The notes: generated by a model not told the origin, from the sequence alone. 64,000 nucleotides of DNA from Takakia lepidozioides (GCA_030704615.1 CM060731.1:36208001-36272000); one strand, 5' to 3'; numbered from the stretch's first letter, positions 1 through 11,960 are shown. Numbers and translations: made by a program.

Positions 1-157
1 GCCACGTTTGAAGGTTGAGTGTTGGCACCCTACGCATTGGCTGGTTTTCTGTTTTCTCCTCTTTAGCCTTTGCAGTCCATGAAGTGTGCCTACAGCCTTC
101 ATTACTGGGCTGGCTATGTTGTCTTGCTCTACTTCCTGACAGCATGTCACATGACAG

Positions 158-697
158 GTGGAAACGATTCTGCTGAGCATCATATCTATGCTGTCCAGTC
201 CAAATGATGAATCACCAGCAAACATTGATGCTGCGGTGAGGACCTTGTTCTCAAAGAAACTTGTTGCCATTGTTAGGGAAGGAATTTTCTGATTTTGACC
301 TGACCTTCATATATCAAGTGACTTTGCCGCGCCCCGCACGATCAATGCTGTACTTTCTTTTGGTTGCCTTTCATCTGGAAACCTAACTTGTCGCCAACTT
401 TGGTCTCATATGCCTCAGTTGGTGCTGAAAGTGCTCAAGTGGTGTGCTGTGTTATACTTCTTCCTTACATCCAAGGTGGGGTTTATGTATAAGAGTGAGG
501 AATTTATGGTTAAGTGGAAGGTTTTTGCTCTTACTCAGTCGTATGAGCGAGCTTGCAACTTCTTTTCTTCACAATCTTCTTTGTCGCTAGTATTGACAGG
601 TGGGGTTTCCTCTCTGCAGAAAGAGTGGCGAGAGACAAAAGAAGATTTTAAGCGGAAGGTGAGCCGGATTGTGAGGCGTTCCCAAGAAACCTTGTGA
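158..697 (+). CDS. UBC7-type E2 ubiquitin-conjugating enzyme, last two exons (partial)
   Basis: The last two exons of a gene whose 5' part lies left of the window. Exon 158-235 follows an acceptor AG at 156-157 and ends at a GTGAGG donor. It encodes 26 residues, including LLSIISMLSSPNDESPAN. Exon 620-697 follows TCTCTGCAG and encodes KEWRETKEDFKRK, then a basic tail ending SRIVRRSQETL and a stop. The two join in phase 0. This C-terminal alpha-helical stretch is characteristic of the plant UBC7/UBC13/UBC14 group (the UBE2G-like E2s), which carry activated ubiquitin to RING E3 ligases, some in ER-associated degradation. The UBC fold core and catalytic cysteine are upstream, outside the window. 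No damage is visible, so I take it as a functional host gene. The exact paralogue is not determinable. Confidence 0.88.
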
Positions 698-1944
698 AAA
701 TGGCCAGACAATGGCGGGTAGATTCATTGAGATAGAGTTTCTTTTTACCATCTTGAGTAGCCACAGGTGCATCTCTATGTGGCTGTGATAGGTTACTGAA
801 TTGTGTATTTTTCCCAAGCAAATCTGGGAAGGTATGAGAGCAGGTGTATTTGTCGCCAGTGTCCATCACCTCTTATGCACAGGTGCGGCCAGTCTAGTAG
901 GCCTTATGTAGCCACACAAGTCAACGAGTCAGCCAGTAGTCAGGTCGGTTTTCCATGTTGTTCATTGTTTCCGGTAGTTGGTCACCGCAGGGTATGAGGG
1001 AGATATTTTGGCATCCCTGATAGAGAATGTGCTAGTTGTGTTTGTGCTGAAAGCTTATTATCGAATTGTGGAAAGTTCATGGCATTATTTACCAGTCTTT
1101 TAGTCGGTACCAAAGAGATCTGACTCTCTTCCTGTCATTGGCTATGGGATAAGATTGTCCCCACCCTGACCTCCTTCTATAATCCCCTGGCTGTCCAATC
1201 TGGGGCAAAATGTCTTTGAAGGATACGTGGAAGTCTGGCAGATGTAACAGCACGTGTTTGCTCAACACAAGAAAATTCCTTGATAGTTACCAGCTTCCTC
1301 CAGGGTTGGTCCAAACTTATACATGTTTCAATCTTGATCAGAACTATGATAAGAAACTTGTCACATGAAATTTGGGATTCTTTGCAATTGCGCCATATCA
1401 TGTGGACTGTATATTATATACTGCAAATGGAGTTAGTTGATGGTAAGACTAGTGTGCACCTGTGGACCCAGGGGTTGTAATTTTTTTGAAAGCCGCGTGT
1501 GCTGGGGGAGCCCTCCCCAGTATTTGAATGAAGCATCTTCCCCAAGAAATGAAAGGATCGCATTTCCATTCAAAGCTGTTTGAAGAATACTGGTTGCAGT
1601 GGGAAGGTCATTGTTTGGCCTGGCACATGAACAAGCCACCATAACTTGAGCTTTACAACCAGAAACAAGCTAACAAGCTATCTAAGAGAAAACACATGTG
1701 ACAGGGTCATATATGCAAACAGATAGCACTACTGTGGCCAATTTGATCTCAAGAGAGGGCTCTTTACCGACAAGCAAGCCGCTTTAAGGGAAAAAACCCT
1801 TAGGTTTTGACGCTCATCAAGGAAGGGGGGTATCGCCTCACATACAAGACTTTGGCAAAAGGAAGGCAAAGGCAAAGCACGCGGGTCGAGAGGCACACAA
1901 ACACCAGCAGGAGACGCTATCACACGCATCCGAAGCCGAGGGCC
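698..1944. other. Intergenic DNA after the E2 gene
   Basis: Follows the E2 stop codon. It should hold the 3' untranslated region and terminator of that gene and, from roughly 1800 on, the purine-rich leader of the next gene. I see no other exon with both coding character and splice signals, and no RNA gene. Confidence 0.5.
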
Positions 1945-2308
1945 ATGTTTCGAGTGCGAGCGGCCTCCTTCTTCACTGGTTTTGCAGCCGCATCGGGCAT
2001 CGGAATGTACCAGTTGCAGAGGGAAATATGGGGCAGCCACAACGTTCTCTCCGAGCAGGTCATCCTACGCTCCGATTTATTCCTTTTCTCTGTCCTATTC
2101 AATGCCTTCGTCTCCTCTTGCAGGGGACACATTATGTTCTTCTATCAGAGGTATTAGTTCCAGTTTGTATTCTAGGTATTGACTGTATGTTGGAAGGAAT
2201 GTGGAGGTTGGGCAGGCAGAGGGTTATTACTCACAACTGGAGAGGCGAATAGCTCAGCTTGAGCATGTGACGGGTAGTAGATCTGCTCCGCGTCATGACA
2301 AGGTTTGA
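1945..2308 (+). CDS. Small two-exon protein, probably mitochondrial (68 aa)
   Basis: Exon 1 is 1945-2058 (38 codons) and starts MFRVRAASFFTGFAAASG; it ends CAG|GTCATC. Exon 2 is 2216-2308, after TTGGGCAG, and reads AEGYYSQLERRIAQLEHVTG, then a basic end and TGA. Phase 0 at both junctions. The N-terminus has two arginines followed by a hydrophobic, small-residue stretch (about residues 6-22), like a mitochondrial presequence or single membrane segment. Exon 2 is amphipathic, with coiled-coil spacing. From memory, plants have short conserved proteins starting with a similar RVRAASFF block, but I cannot name the family with certainty. No stops or frameshifts. The splice choice is mine; the intron (2059-2215) is short. 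Confidence 0.6.
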
Positions 2309-4790
2309 TTTCTCAATTGCAAACTCCCCTCCCTCGTTCCTTTCTTTGTTTGCTCCCCGGCCTTGTCCGTCCAGATCGAATCGGCACGCTGGCTGTGATT
2401 TTGGTGTCCTTAAAATGGCCATGGTTTTTTGAGGAAAAGAGGAGGTTAGACAGGTAGAGGTTCTTGATTTAAGAAAACACAGCACCTTGTAAGCTACGTT
2501 ATTCTACTGGGAGCTGGCAAAGGGTTTTTGATTGTCAATCATAGGCAACTAGCTTCAGTATGGGAAAAAAAAACTCAAAAGTGCGCATGGGAGTTGCATT
2601 TTCATGTTGGATATTGGTGTATATATTAGAAATGTGCATGCGGTCGGCAGACTCCCACCTTCATCACATATCTGAGCTGTTGGTCGCCCTTGTAATTAAA
2701 TCACCTTGTTGCTGATAACGAAAAGATCCATTCTTGACTCATTATCTTGTTGTAGCTCCCCCACTTTTTTATATGCACTGGTTGTCACATTAACAGACTA
2801 AAGTTATGATGGCTGCGGTGTTACATCGGAATTCCTGCTTGCTATATTTGAGTCAGGACTAATTCCTTATCCAGCTTATCCAGCCTGAGGGCTTAGGTCT
2901 AGCATTGTTGTCCTCTTGACTTATATGCCTAATCGCATCTCAATCGTGTGCAAAGAATATCACTTCGTTCAGGCCTACCTCCTACTCACTCATGGATACT
3001 ACCATATGCGTTATGCTGTTTAGTTCATGTCAATGCCAGTCCTGACATTGATTTTCAAGAAACTCATTAACTGGGTGGTCATTGGGCTGTGAGAGTTTTA
3101 TGGCAATGTCGGGCTGAGTTTCACAGCCCGGTGAGTGAGCTATATCTGTTTGGGACTTTGCGGGGATTAATGAACAGTAGAATTTCATCTCTTCAGTCAA
3201 ATCATTGTTTGGTGAGTGCAGGGTTCCAAAGATGATGGATGTGATTAGGCCATTTTCCCCACAGGGTACTCTGGGCAGGATGATATTGTGAAGGTGGTTG
3301 ATTTGCACTTATCAAGTCCAAACACGCACCTTCTTGTGCAGCATGAGTTTGCTCCCATTCTGTTGATTCGACAGGTGAATGCTCATATCCTGATTTCTGT
3401 GGACAGATCATGTCCTCCACTTCACAATAGTTGACTTCAAAGAATGTGCGGAAATCTTGTGCTGGTGTATGCCTTTTTGTGCTTGTCACCAACTCACTAT
3501 GAATGCATAACATAAAGTGTCAAAAGAGGCTGTAAGTGGAGGATTATAGATGCAATTGAGTTTTCGTGTGTTCCAACAACAGGGAGTAAGAAATGTTTCA
3601 CGTCGAATGGTTGTGATGCTGGTGTTTGTAATGTACTCAGCTGTAGGCTTATGACAACAGATTCTCTGCCTGGTTAGGAGAGCAGGCTGTGGACAAGAAT
3701 CAAATCATGCGATCGTAGACTGAAAGAGAGGGAGAGTCATCTGACAATACTTTCCATATACTAGAAGAACTATCCCAGTCTGACAAAGCAGAGAGAGGAA
3801 GAGAGGTAGATCTGTGTTAGAGAATCATGTCATCCATGCTCTTTGTGCCAGAAAGCTTTGAGCAAATATGAGAGGGATTGTACAAGCTTTTAAGACAGTC
3901 CAATTAGCTGGATACTGCATACAATTGTGCCAAGATGCATGACACCAAAGTGCAAGGAGATCCATAAACCTTTTATGTGTGAGATTGCGATGTGCATACA
4001 GCATTGGAGTCATTCCTTGACTCGGAGTTCTTGGTTGGCCCGTGACTTTTTCAAGAATATTACCAGCTTACAAAAAACAGGGCCGTGGTTGTGTGAGCTG
4101 CATAAGCACAATCCCCTCTGATAGGGATATATATGTTTACACATTATTTTAATTGTTTTTTTTAAAATAAAAGAGACAGGTGGCTGTTTTTAATTAGAAG
4201 GGGACCCCTTACAAATTTATTACGTGAGAAGTAAGGACTCTTGTGGGGTGCCATGAAGGCTGAAAGAGGAGACTGCTCTGCAACCAAGAGTACAAAAAAA
4301 GCAAGGGGAAAGAGATGCCCATAAGCACAAGCTAGCACCACTCACAACTACCCTTTTGTGCTTGGGCTGATGGAAAGACATGTTGTATTGCTATAGAGCT
4401 ACATCGTTATTCAAAACATACAACATATATATACACACAAACTAGTATGTCACAATAGTGAAATTAACAACACATACCATAAATTGCCTAAAAGGATCTT
4501 GATCCCTGGTTAGACACTTAGGCCAAATTTCAAGTCTCAATATATATAAACCTTTAATTTCCTAGCCAGTTTCACACTAGTAGTAAAGTTAATTCGACAT
4601 ACAATTGTGCCTTGGATTTGCATTTCCTGAAACTCCGACAGTGCCACAAGTTCCCTCCGAATCTTCACCGTAAATAGGCAAAGACCAAGGCCGAGATACA
4701 ATGATAAAGGTGGAAAAAATACGAGGGGGCCTGAAGGCTTATAGAGTGGGAACTGGGAACCACCCAACCCGCGCACATCAAAGTCTAAAA
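2309..4790. other. Intergenic DNA, no gene recognised
   Basis: Short ORFs on both strands lack codon bias and recognisable motifs. The composition drifts to AT-rich after about 4100. I found no tRNA, no clear transposon end and no exon pair here. Confidence 0.4.
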
Positions 4791-5350
4791 AACGAGAACA
4801 TGAAGTTCTAGTGATGACTAAAGGTCGGAGACTATTTTTAGTGTAAAGCAAGAATAAGGTGCAATAATATCATGACATTGTCGTCAATTTTTTAAGTTGC
4901 CCAAGCAAAATTTATTTTGAAAATTATTATTATTTTCAAATATGCTCTAATATTATTATTTTTAATTTCTTCACATATTGAGTATAAATATTACAGTGCT
5001 TCTAAATATTAATTACGATAAAATCACCAAACAAAAATCAAAGGTTTGCCCAATTCTCGAAATCCTCATAAGTTCTACCATTTGGTTTTCTGGTCAGCAC
5101 TCAGCACGTTTCAATTTACCAATATATTATGATATATATATATATATATGATAATGGTGATAGCTAATGAAGTGACAAACCTCTTAATATTGGATATTTG
5201 TGCTTTGTATTTGGGATAATTGAGAATATAGATCTATTAATTGTTTTTTTTTCTCTATCTTCTTGTTTAAAGGGCTTTTCAGATAGGTCATTAGAACGAA
5301 TAAATATAGTTATTTTAAATTTACCTATTACGATTTTGATTTATAAGAAC

Positions 5351-5440
5351 CTTAATAAAACCCACCCTTGATAGCGAGCAACAGCCATAAAATGAAGTAG
5401 TTCTCAGTTACATCAGTTTTAGTCCGAGTCTTTTCTTTAA
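5351..5440 (+). repeat. LINE-tail / SINE-like repeat, copy a
   Basis: Reads CCCACCCTTGATAGCGAGCA, then a diverged 'AGTAGYCGCAAGGTGAAGTGGCTCTTAGTTACG' block (here with AACAGCC and CAGTTACATC), ending GTCCGAGTCTTTTCT. It matches the 3' region of the LINE at 10.26-10.34 kb in reverse orientation. Diverged relatives in the other orientation lie near 5580-5650, 6590-6690 and 7270-7340. Confidence 0.5.
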
Positions 5441-6334
5441 ACAGTACCATTAATTGATTGGATATATTTTGATTTTAAAATTAATAATACTTTTAATTTG
5501 AAATTTGAAAATCTGTTGTATTTTGTATTTAAAATTTAAAATATGAAGAAATATTGAACCATAAAAGAATGGAAAAAAAGAAAAACTCTTGCCAAAACAC
5601 ACGTAACTTATGGTATCCTTCACCTCCCAGAGCTACTACCTTCCGTTTGAAAGATAAACACATTCTGATTTCAATAGGGGCAACATAGGATCAGTAAGTG
5701 ATTGATCCAGTAGCCCCTTTTTTTCAACAAGGCTAAAAGAGCTGATGTTGCAAAAGTACCATCAAATCGCACGTCTGCATTAGGTTTATATATATATATA
5801 ACATATTTCCAATCAAAATGAAATAAACGTTGAACTCTTTGTAAAACTTGAACTTTGTTCTCAGAAATCGTCACTAGTAGTGCGAAACAACCCGCAACCC
5901 TAGTTCTAGTGACGACTAAATTAGGTCATAGGCTAGTTAGTATAGAGTGGGACTATGATGTCATAGTGCCATGTCATTGTCATGTCATGTCATCGTCATC
6001 ATTGTTTTAGGTGCCCAAAATAAAATTAATTTAGGAAAATCATCTTTTCAAATCTGCTCTAATTGTTGTTGTTTTCTTTTTTCTATTTTTCCTTCACACA
6101 TTCAACGTAAAACGTTACAACACTTCTAAATGTTGATTATGATAAAACCACCAAACAAAAATCAATGGAATTTTTATATGTACCTATAGTTTGGATCATT
6201 AGAAATGTAGATCTATTTCTATATTATAAATACACATCAGTAAGCTCTATGATAGATACTAGATGTATGTGCATTTATTTAGTCTCTACGTTTAAATATT
6301 TTAAGTTTACTTGTTAAGATTTTGATTTAGAAAA

Positions 6335-6430
6335 ATCTTTATAGAACCCAATCTTTGACAGGAAGCAGTAGTCATATCACATAAAGTGAAGTGGCTCTTA
6401 GTTACGTACTCTAGCAGGAGACATTTTTAT
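6335..6430 (+). repeat. LINE-tail / SINE-like repeat, copy b
   Basis: Same block as copy a: AGAACCCAATCTTTGACAGG, then GCAGTAGTC, AAGTGAAGTGGCTC and TTAGTTACG. About one 1-kb repeat unit downstream of copy a, so it may have been duplicated with that unit. Confidence 0.5.
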
Positions 6431-7269
6431 GATTATAATAGAAACAATACCATTAACTAAATCTGCTTTGATTTTACTCTAATTCATATTTTTAATTTAA
6501 AAAATGATATGAAGTGTAGTTTTTTTTTAGATCTGTCATTTTATATATTATCTAAAATTTAGAATATGACGAGATATTGAACCATATAAAGAAAAGAAGG
6601 GAAAAGAACTCTTGTCGAAGCATTATGGTCACCTCACTCTGAAGGGCTATTACCTCCCTTTGGAAGGTAAACACCTTGTAAGACTGAAACCAAGACAATG
6701 ATGAGGGTTAAATAACCGGCTGATCCAATACCCCTTTTTTTTCAACAAAGCTCAAGATCTGACACTGTGTGATTTCGACGAAAGTACCGTCAAATCACAC
6801 GATTGCATTAAAGTCTTAAGTTGTTCATATTATTTTTTCACATAAATATATTTTCAATTAAAACGAACATCAATGTTCTCGGAAGTCGACACTAGTAGTG
6901 AGAAGCAACGTGCAACCTTAGTGTATTTTAGCAACGATTGTACGTCGGAGACGCGTTTTAAGGTACAACAGGAATAGGGTGCCATAGTATCACGTCAAAG
7001 TTGCCACATTTTTGTCGACGCTAGCTACGTCATTAACGTATTTCTTTTAATCTGCCCAGATCGCCCAAAAAAACAAAAATAAAAATAAAAATTGGCATAA
7101 TCTTCGCCATGTCATCGTCACCACATCATCAACATATAACTTTTCAGGTGCCTAGATTGCTCGAGGAAAAAAAACTGAACTATGAAAATCGTTTATGTCA
7201 TTAATGTTTTTCACATAGTCAATGTAGATGTTATATATATATATATATATATAGTCTCCCGAAAGAAGC

Positions 7270-7420
7270 GTAAATTGTGTTGTCTCTTGATTCCAAAAGA
7301 CTACTGCCTTCCAGTAGGAAGATGGACACCGTTGTGACACCAATCGGTGGATTGAACCCACAGCCACTTCCAAGGTGGCCGTATGTGCCTCATACTAGGG
7401 CTACAACTTGGTTGTTCCCC
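7270..7420 (-). repeat. Possible tRNA-derived SINE
   Basis: On the minus strand, GTGGGTTCAATCCACCG resembles a tRNA T-arm (polymerase III box B). About 20 bp later comes GGTGTCCATCTTCC and then GGAAGGCAGTAGTC, which resembles the LINE-tail repeat. A tRNA-like head joined to a LINE-like tail is how many SINEs are built. Box A is not clear, so this is tentative. Confidence 0.35.
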
Positions 7421-8514
7421 CTTTTGCAGATTGGAACTGGATGCCATGACTAAATAATGGGGTTACACCGGCATAATGGGTTGACACGGAAGGGAGTATC
7501 ACTCCACTCGGTGTAACTCCCACTTGGATTTATATCTGGTCTTGAAATTTAACTAACTATAAAATGTATGAGAAAGAGTTACACAATACAGCGGATGAAA
7601 CCCATAGTATCCGAGGATGACACTACCACCAAAAATCAAAACCTGCACCTCTTCGCCTCCATTACCAATCATCACCTTACCAAATAGACTACTCGCCACT
7701 ACCTGACAATCTCTAGCATTGTATAGTGTTTAAATAGTGAATCCAAGATAAAACGAGGTAGAGAGCCCCTGCCAGAGGAGCCCACCCTGCCTAAATCCGA
7801 CGAAAATACTATCATATCGCATGTCTGACGTAAGTTCTTATATTCTTCATATTATTTTTGCTATAAAGTATATTTCCAATCAAAATAAAACAAGCCTCAA
7901 ACGGCAATGGGCTCTCTTGTTTTGGCAAAACATAAGGGGGAGGTGAAACTAAGGGGCATGAGACACCGATTAAAGTCTACACAGTGTAAGGTCAGTTGAC
8001 CACACTTTCTCTCTTGACTTCATCCGATGGGTAGTCCTCTTCTACAAAAGAGGCCAACAAACGTTGAATTTTTTTGTAAAATTTGAACATTGTTTCATAA
8101 GTCGTCACCACACAATCTTAGTTCTAATAGTTTAGTGTAGAGCAGGAATAGGGCGTCATAGTAACACGTCATGGTCGCCATGTAATCGTCATCATTTTTA
8201 AATCTGCCCAGACTGCCCAGAATATTTATTTAATAAATAAATAAAATCATATCTGCAACATCATCATCGCCATGTTTCGTATGCCGCAATATCACCATGC
8301 TTGAAGCAGCCAGGATTGACAGAAAAAAACAAAAAATTACACAAATCATTCTTGTCAAATCTGTTATAATATTACTTTCTTTCCCCCTTTCATTTTTTTG
8401 CATAATCAATTTAAATGGTATAGTACTCCCAAATATTACTTTGACTAGTGTAGCTTATGTGTTGAGTACAAATTCAACTTTCATGCATTTTCAATAACAT
8501 AAAATACTTGAAAT

Positions 8515-9150
8515 TCAGTATCTCCCTAATTATCAGCGTTACGTCAGCGTCAAATACTAACGCGACCTACGTCACGTCGGTTTTTGAGATATATTAGTAA
8601 AACATTAAAGATAAAAATGTGTCACTTCAGCAGCCACGTCGCTATATTTATTTTTTCTTTTAAATACCTACGACAACCAATATTGACGGTTGTAGTATTT
8701 TCTGTTTTAAACAAATGCACGCGACCATCAATATTGGCGGTCGCATATTTTTTCTGTTTTTTTTTAATTAATACATGTGATTGTCAATATTAGCGGTTAT
8801 ATATATATATATATATATGTCATTTTCTGTATTGTTAAATGTGTGATATTGGCAGTCGCACGCACTTATTTTTAAAAAGACAAAAATGTTTTTTTTAAAT
8901 GCGTGTGACCGCCTTAAATGGGGGTCTAATGTTTTTTTCTGTTTTTTTTAAATGTCTAAAACCGCCAATATTGGCTGTCAAGTGTTTTTTTTATTTTTTT
9001 AAAATGCGTGCGACCGCCAATATTGACGGTCGCATGCTTGCCCTCTTTCCTAAAAATGTCTGCGACCGCCAATATTCGCATTCTTATATTTTATTTTATT
9101 TTTTAAATACAATAAATTTTTATGCACGTGGTCAATTCACTTGGGCCGCC
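8515..9150. repeat. Palindrome array 1 (GCGACCGCCAAT and its inverse)
   Basis: Starts with CTCCCTAATTATCAGCG and a GACGT-rich stretch. Then about eight degenerate copies of a 24-bp palindrome (GCGACCGCCAAT followed by its reverse complement) sit 50-65 bp apart, near 8671, 8721, 8777, 8842, 8901, 8957, 9006 and 9058. AT-rich spacers of T runs separate them. Small ORFs across it are by-products of the repeat. Confidence 0.75.
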
Positions 9151-9580
9151 ACGCCATCTAGTTTTTGTGTGGTGTAGGAGAAGTTTATGAATGTGTCAGA
9201 CTGCATGGTTGTGCTTATAAATAGTCAATAGTAAAATTAAAAAGTAATAAATAATTATACTCAATACCGTCCGGTTTGGTGGCCACATTACGTCTAGATT
9301 CACACCAAAATTCTAGAAAAAAAAAACAAAAACAAAAACAAAAAAAACCATTTTTAATATCTCAGGAACACCTCATTTTTCTTTTCTCCACTCTTTCTGC
9401 CTCCGAATTTCGGTAGGCTCATATGTACTTTTCCTTGGTGAGTGGATAGTCCTAATTGTATAAGTTTCTTTTAGCCAACTTATTTAAACCACCCATCTAA
9501 CCCACCATGCATCGTTTACAAAAAATTTCATCTTTCCCCAACTTCTCAACTAAATTCAAAAGTAAATGGTAGAATGTGTC

Positions 9581-9898
9581 TTATATCACTTTGGCCACGT
9601 CGTCCTCCAGGAATAACTTTGTTCGTTCATCCTTGAGAATGTTCTCATAACGCATCTTGTAACAACTGTGAAAAATATTGTAGAACTTGATACTTGTAGT
9701 GAATAGGAAGCCTTCCTCGTAGCTACGAATTTCTACCCTAACGTCCTCTCTGAAAATCATTTTCTTGATAGGGTACGTGATGTTTGTCCCGTATTCTTTT
9801 CTCTTGTGCACTTTCTTGGCATGCTTGCTCCCTTCCGACTGTGAGCTATGAGAACAAACATCCCTACATATATCATCCAAGGAAACATCATACCCCAT
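9581..9898 (-). CDS. Hypothetical ORF, 105 aa
   Basis: An uninterrupted ORF starting MGYDVSLDDICRDVCSHS and rich in Lys, Glu and aromatic residues, unlike the low-complexity ORFs around it. No domain, signal peptide or membrane segment is evident. It sits between palindrome array 1 and the LINE, in DNA with no other coding signal. It may be one exon or a fragment of a transposon protein. Confidence 0.2.
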   Translation of the reverse strand: MGYDVSLDDICRDVCSHSSQSEGSKHAKKVHKRKEYGTNITYPIKKMIFREDVRVEIRSYEEGFLFTTSIKFYNIFHSCYKMRYENILKDERTKLFLEDDVAKVI

Positions 9899-10395
9899 TT
9901 TTTAGATCAGCATTTAGTTCTCCAACTTGATTTAGAAAGAAAAAATGATGACGCTGATTCAATGACAACAAATACTTAAAATACAATATCTCTCACATCG
10001 CTCCTAATGCTCCAAACGCTTTGAAATTTGGTGTGTTGAATCATCACGGCCGAAAAACCTCAAATTTGGATAGTAAATCACATTAGGCACTCTTTAACTC
10101 CCCGCAAAGTCGCAGATCCATCAGAGCTGAATAAATCAACTCATAAGCCTGACCAGTCTGAGTACAACCTCTATTAGTACCACTAGGCTGGCCTTGAATC
10201 TTCCTGGGTTGTCAACTAGTTTGTGTAGGTTGCAATTGATGGAGAGAGAAACCGGCCGAGGCCGGCCGAGGCCGGCGTAACTAAGAGCCACTTCACCTTG
10301 CGGCTACTGCCCCCTTTCGGGGGTGGGCCCTATAACAAAAAAGTGTCCAGGGGGACACCAGGTGACCGCTAAGAATAGAGGGGGCGAGGGTACCC

Positions 10396-11960
10396 CTAGG
10401 TACCCAGGGGTATCTTGGGGGACCTAAGGTGTGTTTGAAGTGCCGGATTCCAATTGGCGTTTGTTGGTGATAATAGCTGTGAGTGAACGGAGTGCCGTGA
10501 GATGGATTTCCTTGAAACATTTGTGGATGGGAAGAATGGGAATTTGGAAGTTATCGTACTGGCGTTATGAATGCCACCTCGAGTATCGGCTGTGATGACA
10601 GTTAACGGGCCGGTTTTCCAGTCACGACTTCGGAGTGCAAGGATAAGCGGGGCATATTTTTGACGTTTTGCTAAGATTGAATCGTTTGGATAACGATCAT
10701 GGCAAAATGTGAATTCAATGAAATGGATGGTGAGTTGTGGGGATGATGAGGTGGGGGGTAAAGTGTTGATAGGTAGACCTTGGACGAGGAGTATGTCCGG
10801 GCAAAGTCGAGCGGGGCATGAGCATGGTGATCGGGTACATATGCATGGTAGTAGCCACGGTGGTACTGTGTGGTCGGGTGGCCGTCCCTGGTAGGTGCCT
10901 GCATTCATGAGCGAGAACCAACGGGTTTCAGCACGTTTTAGAAAGAGCTTGTGGAGGTGCCAGACTGCCTAGTTATGACGCGTGATATGCAAGCCATGTA
11001 TAACTGGGTGTGTACATTGGCTGAGGAGATGTGGCCAAGTGTCACGAGCTTGGAGGGTGGTTGCACATAACGGGCAGTATGGGGATGGGAACAGATGTGG
11101 CCAGAAGATGTGTTTGCGCTGGTGGCCCATGTATTGGGCATATCGGAATTTGAATGTTTGTCGGATTTGTGTGTCGGTGGTGGCTTTGGTAAGCCATAAA
11201 TGATTGGAGAGTTTATAGTGCAGTACATTGGATTGAGTCCATTTTTGGATGTGTACTTTGGTATGGCTGATGGAGGTTGCTGCTTGTTTATTTTCTTCTC
11301 TGGTCAGAGTGGTCAGGAGGTTTCGGACTGGTCTGGGTGCAGGGGGGTCCGGAACGGGGTGTATGAACCAGAAGGGATGGGTGTGGGCGATGTGAATAGG
11401 GTCGTTCGAGGGTTCAACTATGGGTTGGGAGGCGCCAAGTTGGGCGAGTAGGTCTGCTTCTTCATTACCATGGATGCCAGTATGCGAACGGACTTTGAGT
11501 ATATGGACTAGGTGGCCTAGGGAGATGGCCCTCTAGACAATAGCGGCAATGAGGTTGCGGTCGAGGTGATGATGATGGGCAGAGGGGTGGGAGATGTGGT
11601 TGCGAATGAGGAATAGTGAGGTAAGGTTGTCGGTGAAGATGTAGTGTGGGGGGGGGGGAAGGTGTCAAGTAGAGAGAGGGCGTCATAAATGGCCATGAGT
11701 TCAGCCCGGAGGATGGTGGCAGGGCCAGGGAGCCTAAGGGCAACACCTTGACTGGTGCCGGCGTGATAGATTCCATACCCTGCATTAGGTTTGGTGAGGG
11801 ATCCGTCAGTGTAATGTGAATTGGCCAGTGGGTATTTGGGGATGGTGTTTTGTTGATATATTGCATGGATTGGGGGTAGAGGTGTTGTTGGCGCGACCTG
11901 GGAAGGGCGTGGTATCGCAATGTTCCAAGCTTTGTTGGTTTTGATCCGGGACAATGTGAT
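10396..11960 (-). pseudogene. LINE ORF2 C-terminus: RNase H and zinc-binding tail
   Basis: RNase H begins with HYTDGSL (near 11815) and ILRAELMAIYDAL (near 11700), giving the D and E of the type I active site. In another frame FTDN and then SHTGIHGNEEADLLA (near 11480) supply the later D, H and D residues. Downstream, CPLCATTLQ and SQCTH (near 11080-11030) form the CCHC-like zinc-binding domain found after plant and animal LINE RTs. After that comes a further ~170-residue Cys/Pro-rich C-terminus ending at 10396. At least two frameshifts (near 11620 and 10930) and stops separate the blocks. Function in an intact copy: degrade the RNA strand of the hybrid and bind nucleic acid. Confidence 0.8.

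Larger units (their letters stand above)
4800..8490. repeat. Diverged ~1.1-kb repeats, about three to four copies
   Basis: The same landmarks recur in order. TCTGCTCTAAT or a close variant followed by a T-rich run occurs near 4944, 6053 and 8360. A 'GTCGTCACTAGTAG'-like block occurs near 5869, 6888 and 8103. 'ACCACCAAACAAAAATC' or a close variant occurs near 5020 and 6155. A block ending 'CCGTCAAATCACACG'-like recurs near 5760, 6790 and 7810. Spacings are 1.0-1.2 kb, or twice that. ORFs here are short and not conserved between copies. I read this as an old tandem or dispersed repeat, now strongly diverged. Microsatellites (TA)n sit at 5136-5150, 5788-5800 and 7230-7252. Confidence 0.6.

Noticed and set aside
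587-869. Minus-strand ORFs over the end of the E2 gene
   Set aside because: They are antisense shadows of the last E2 exon and its 3' untranslated region.
7340-7420. Functional tRNA gene on the minus strand
   Set aside because: Only the T-arm/box B part (GGGTTCAATCC) is convincing; no acceptor stem or anticodon arm folds, so a SINE head is more likely.
8515-9177. CRISPR-like array
   Set aside because: Repeats are degenerate 24-bp palindromes with variable AT-rich spacers in a eukaryotic setting, with no cas genes; they resemble foldback repeats.
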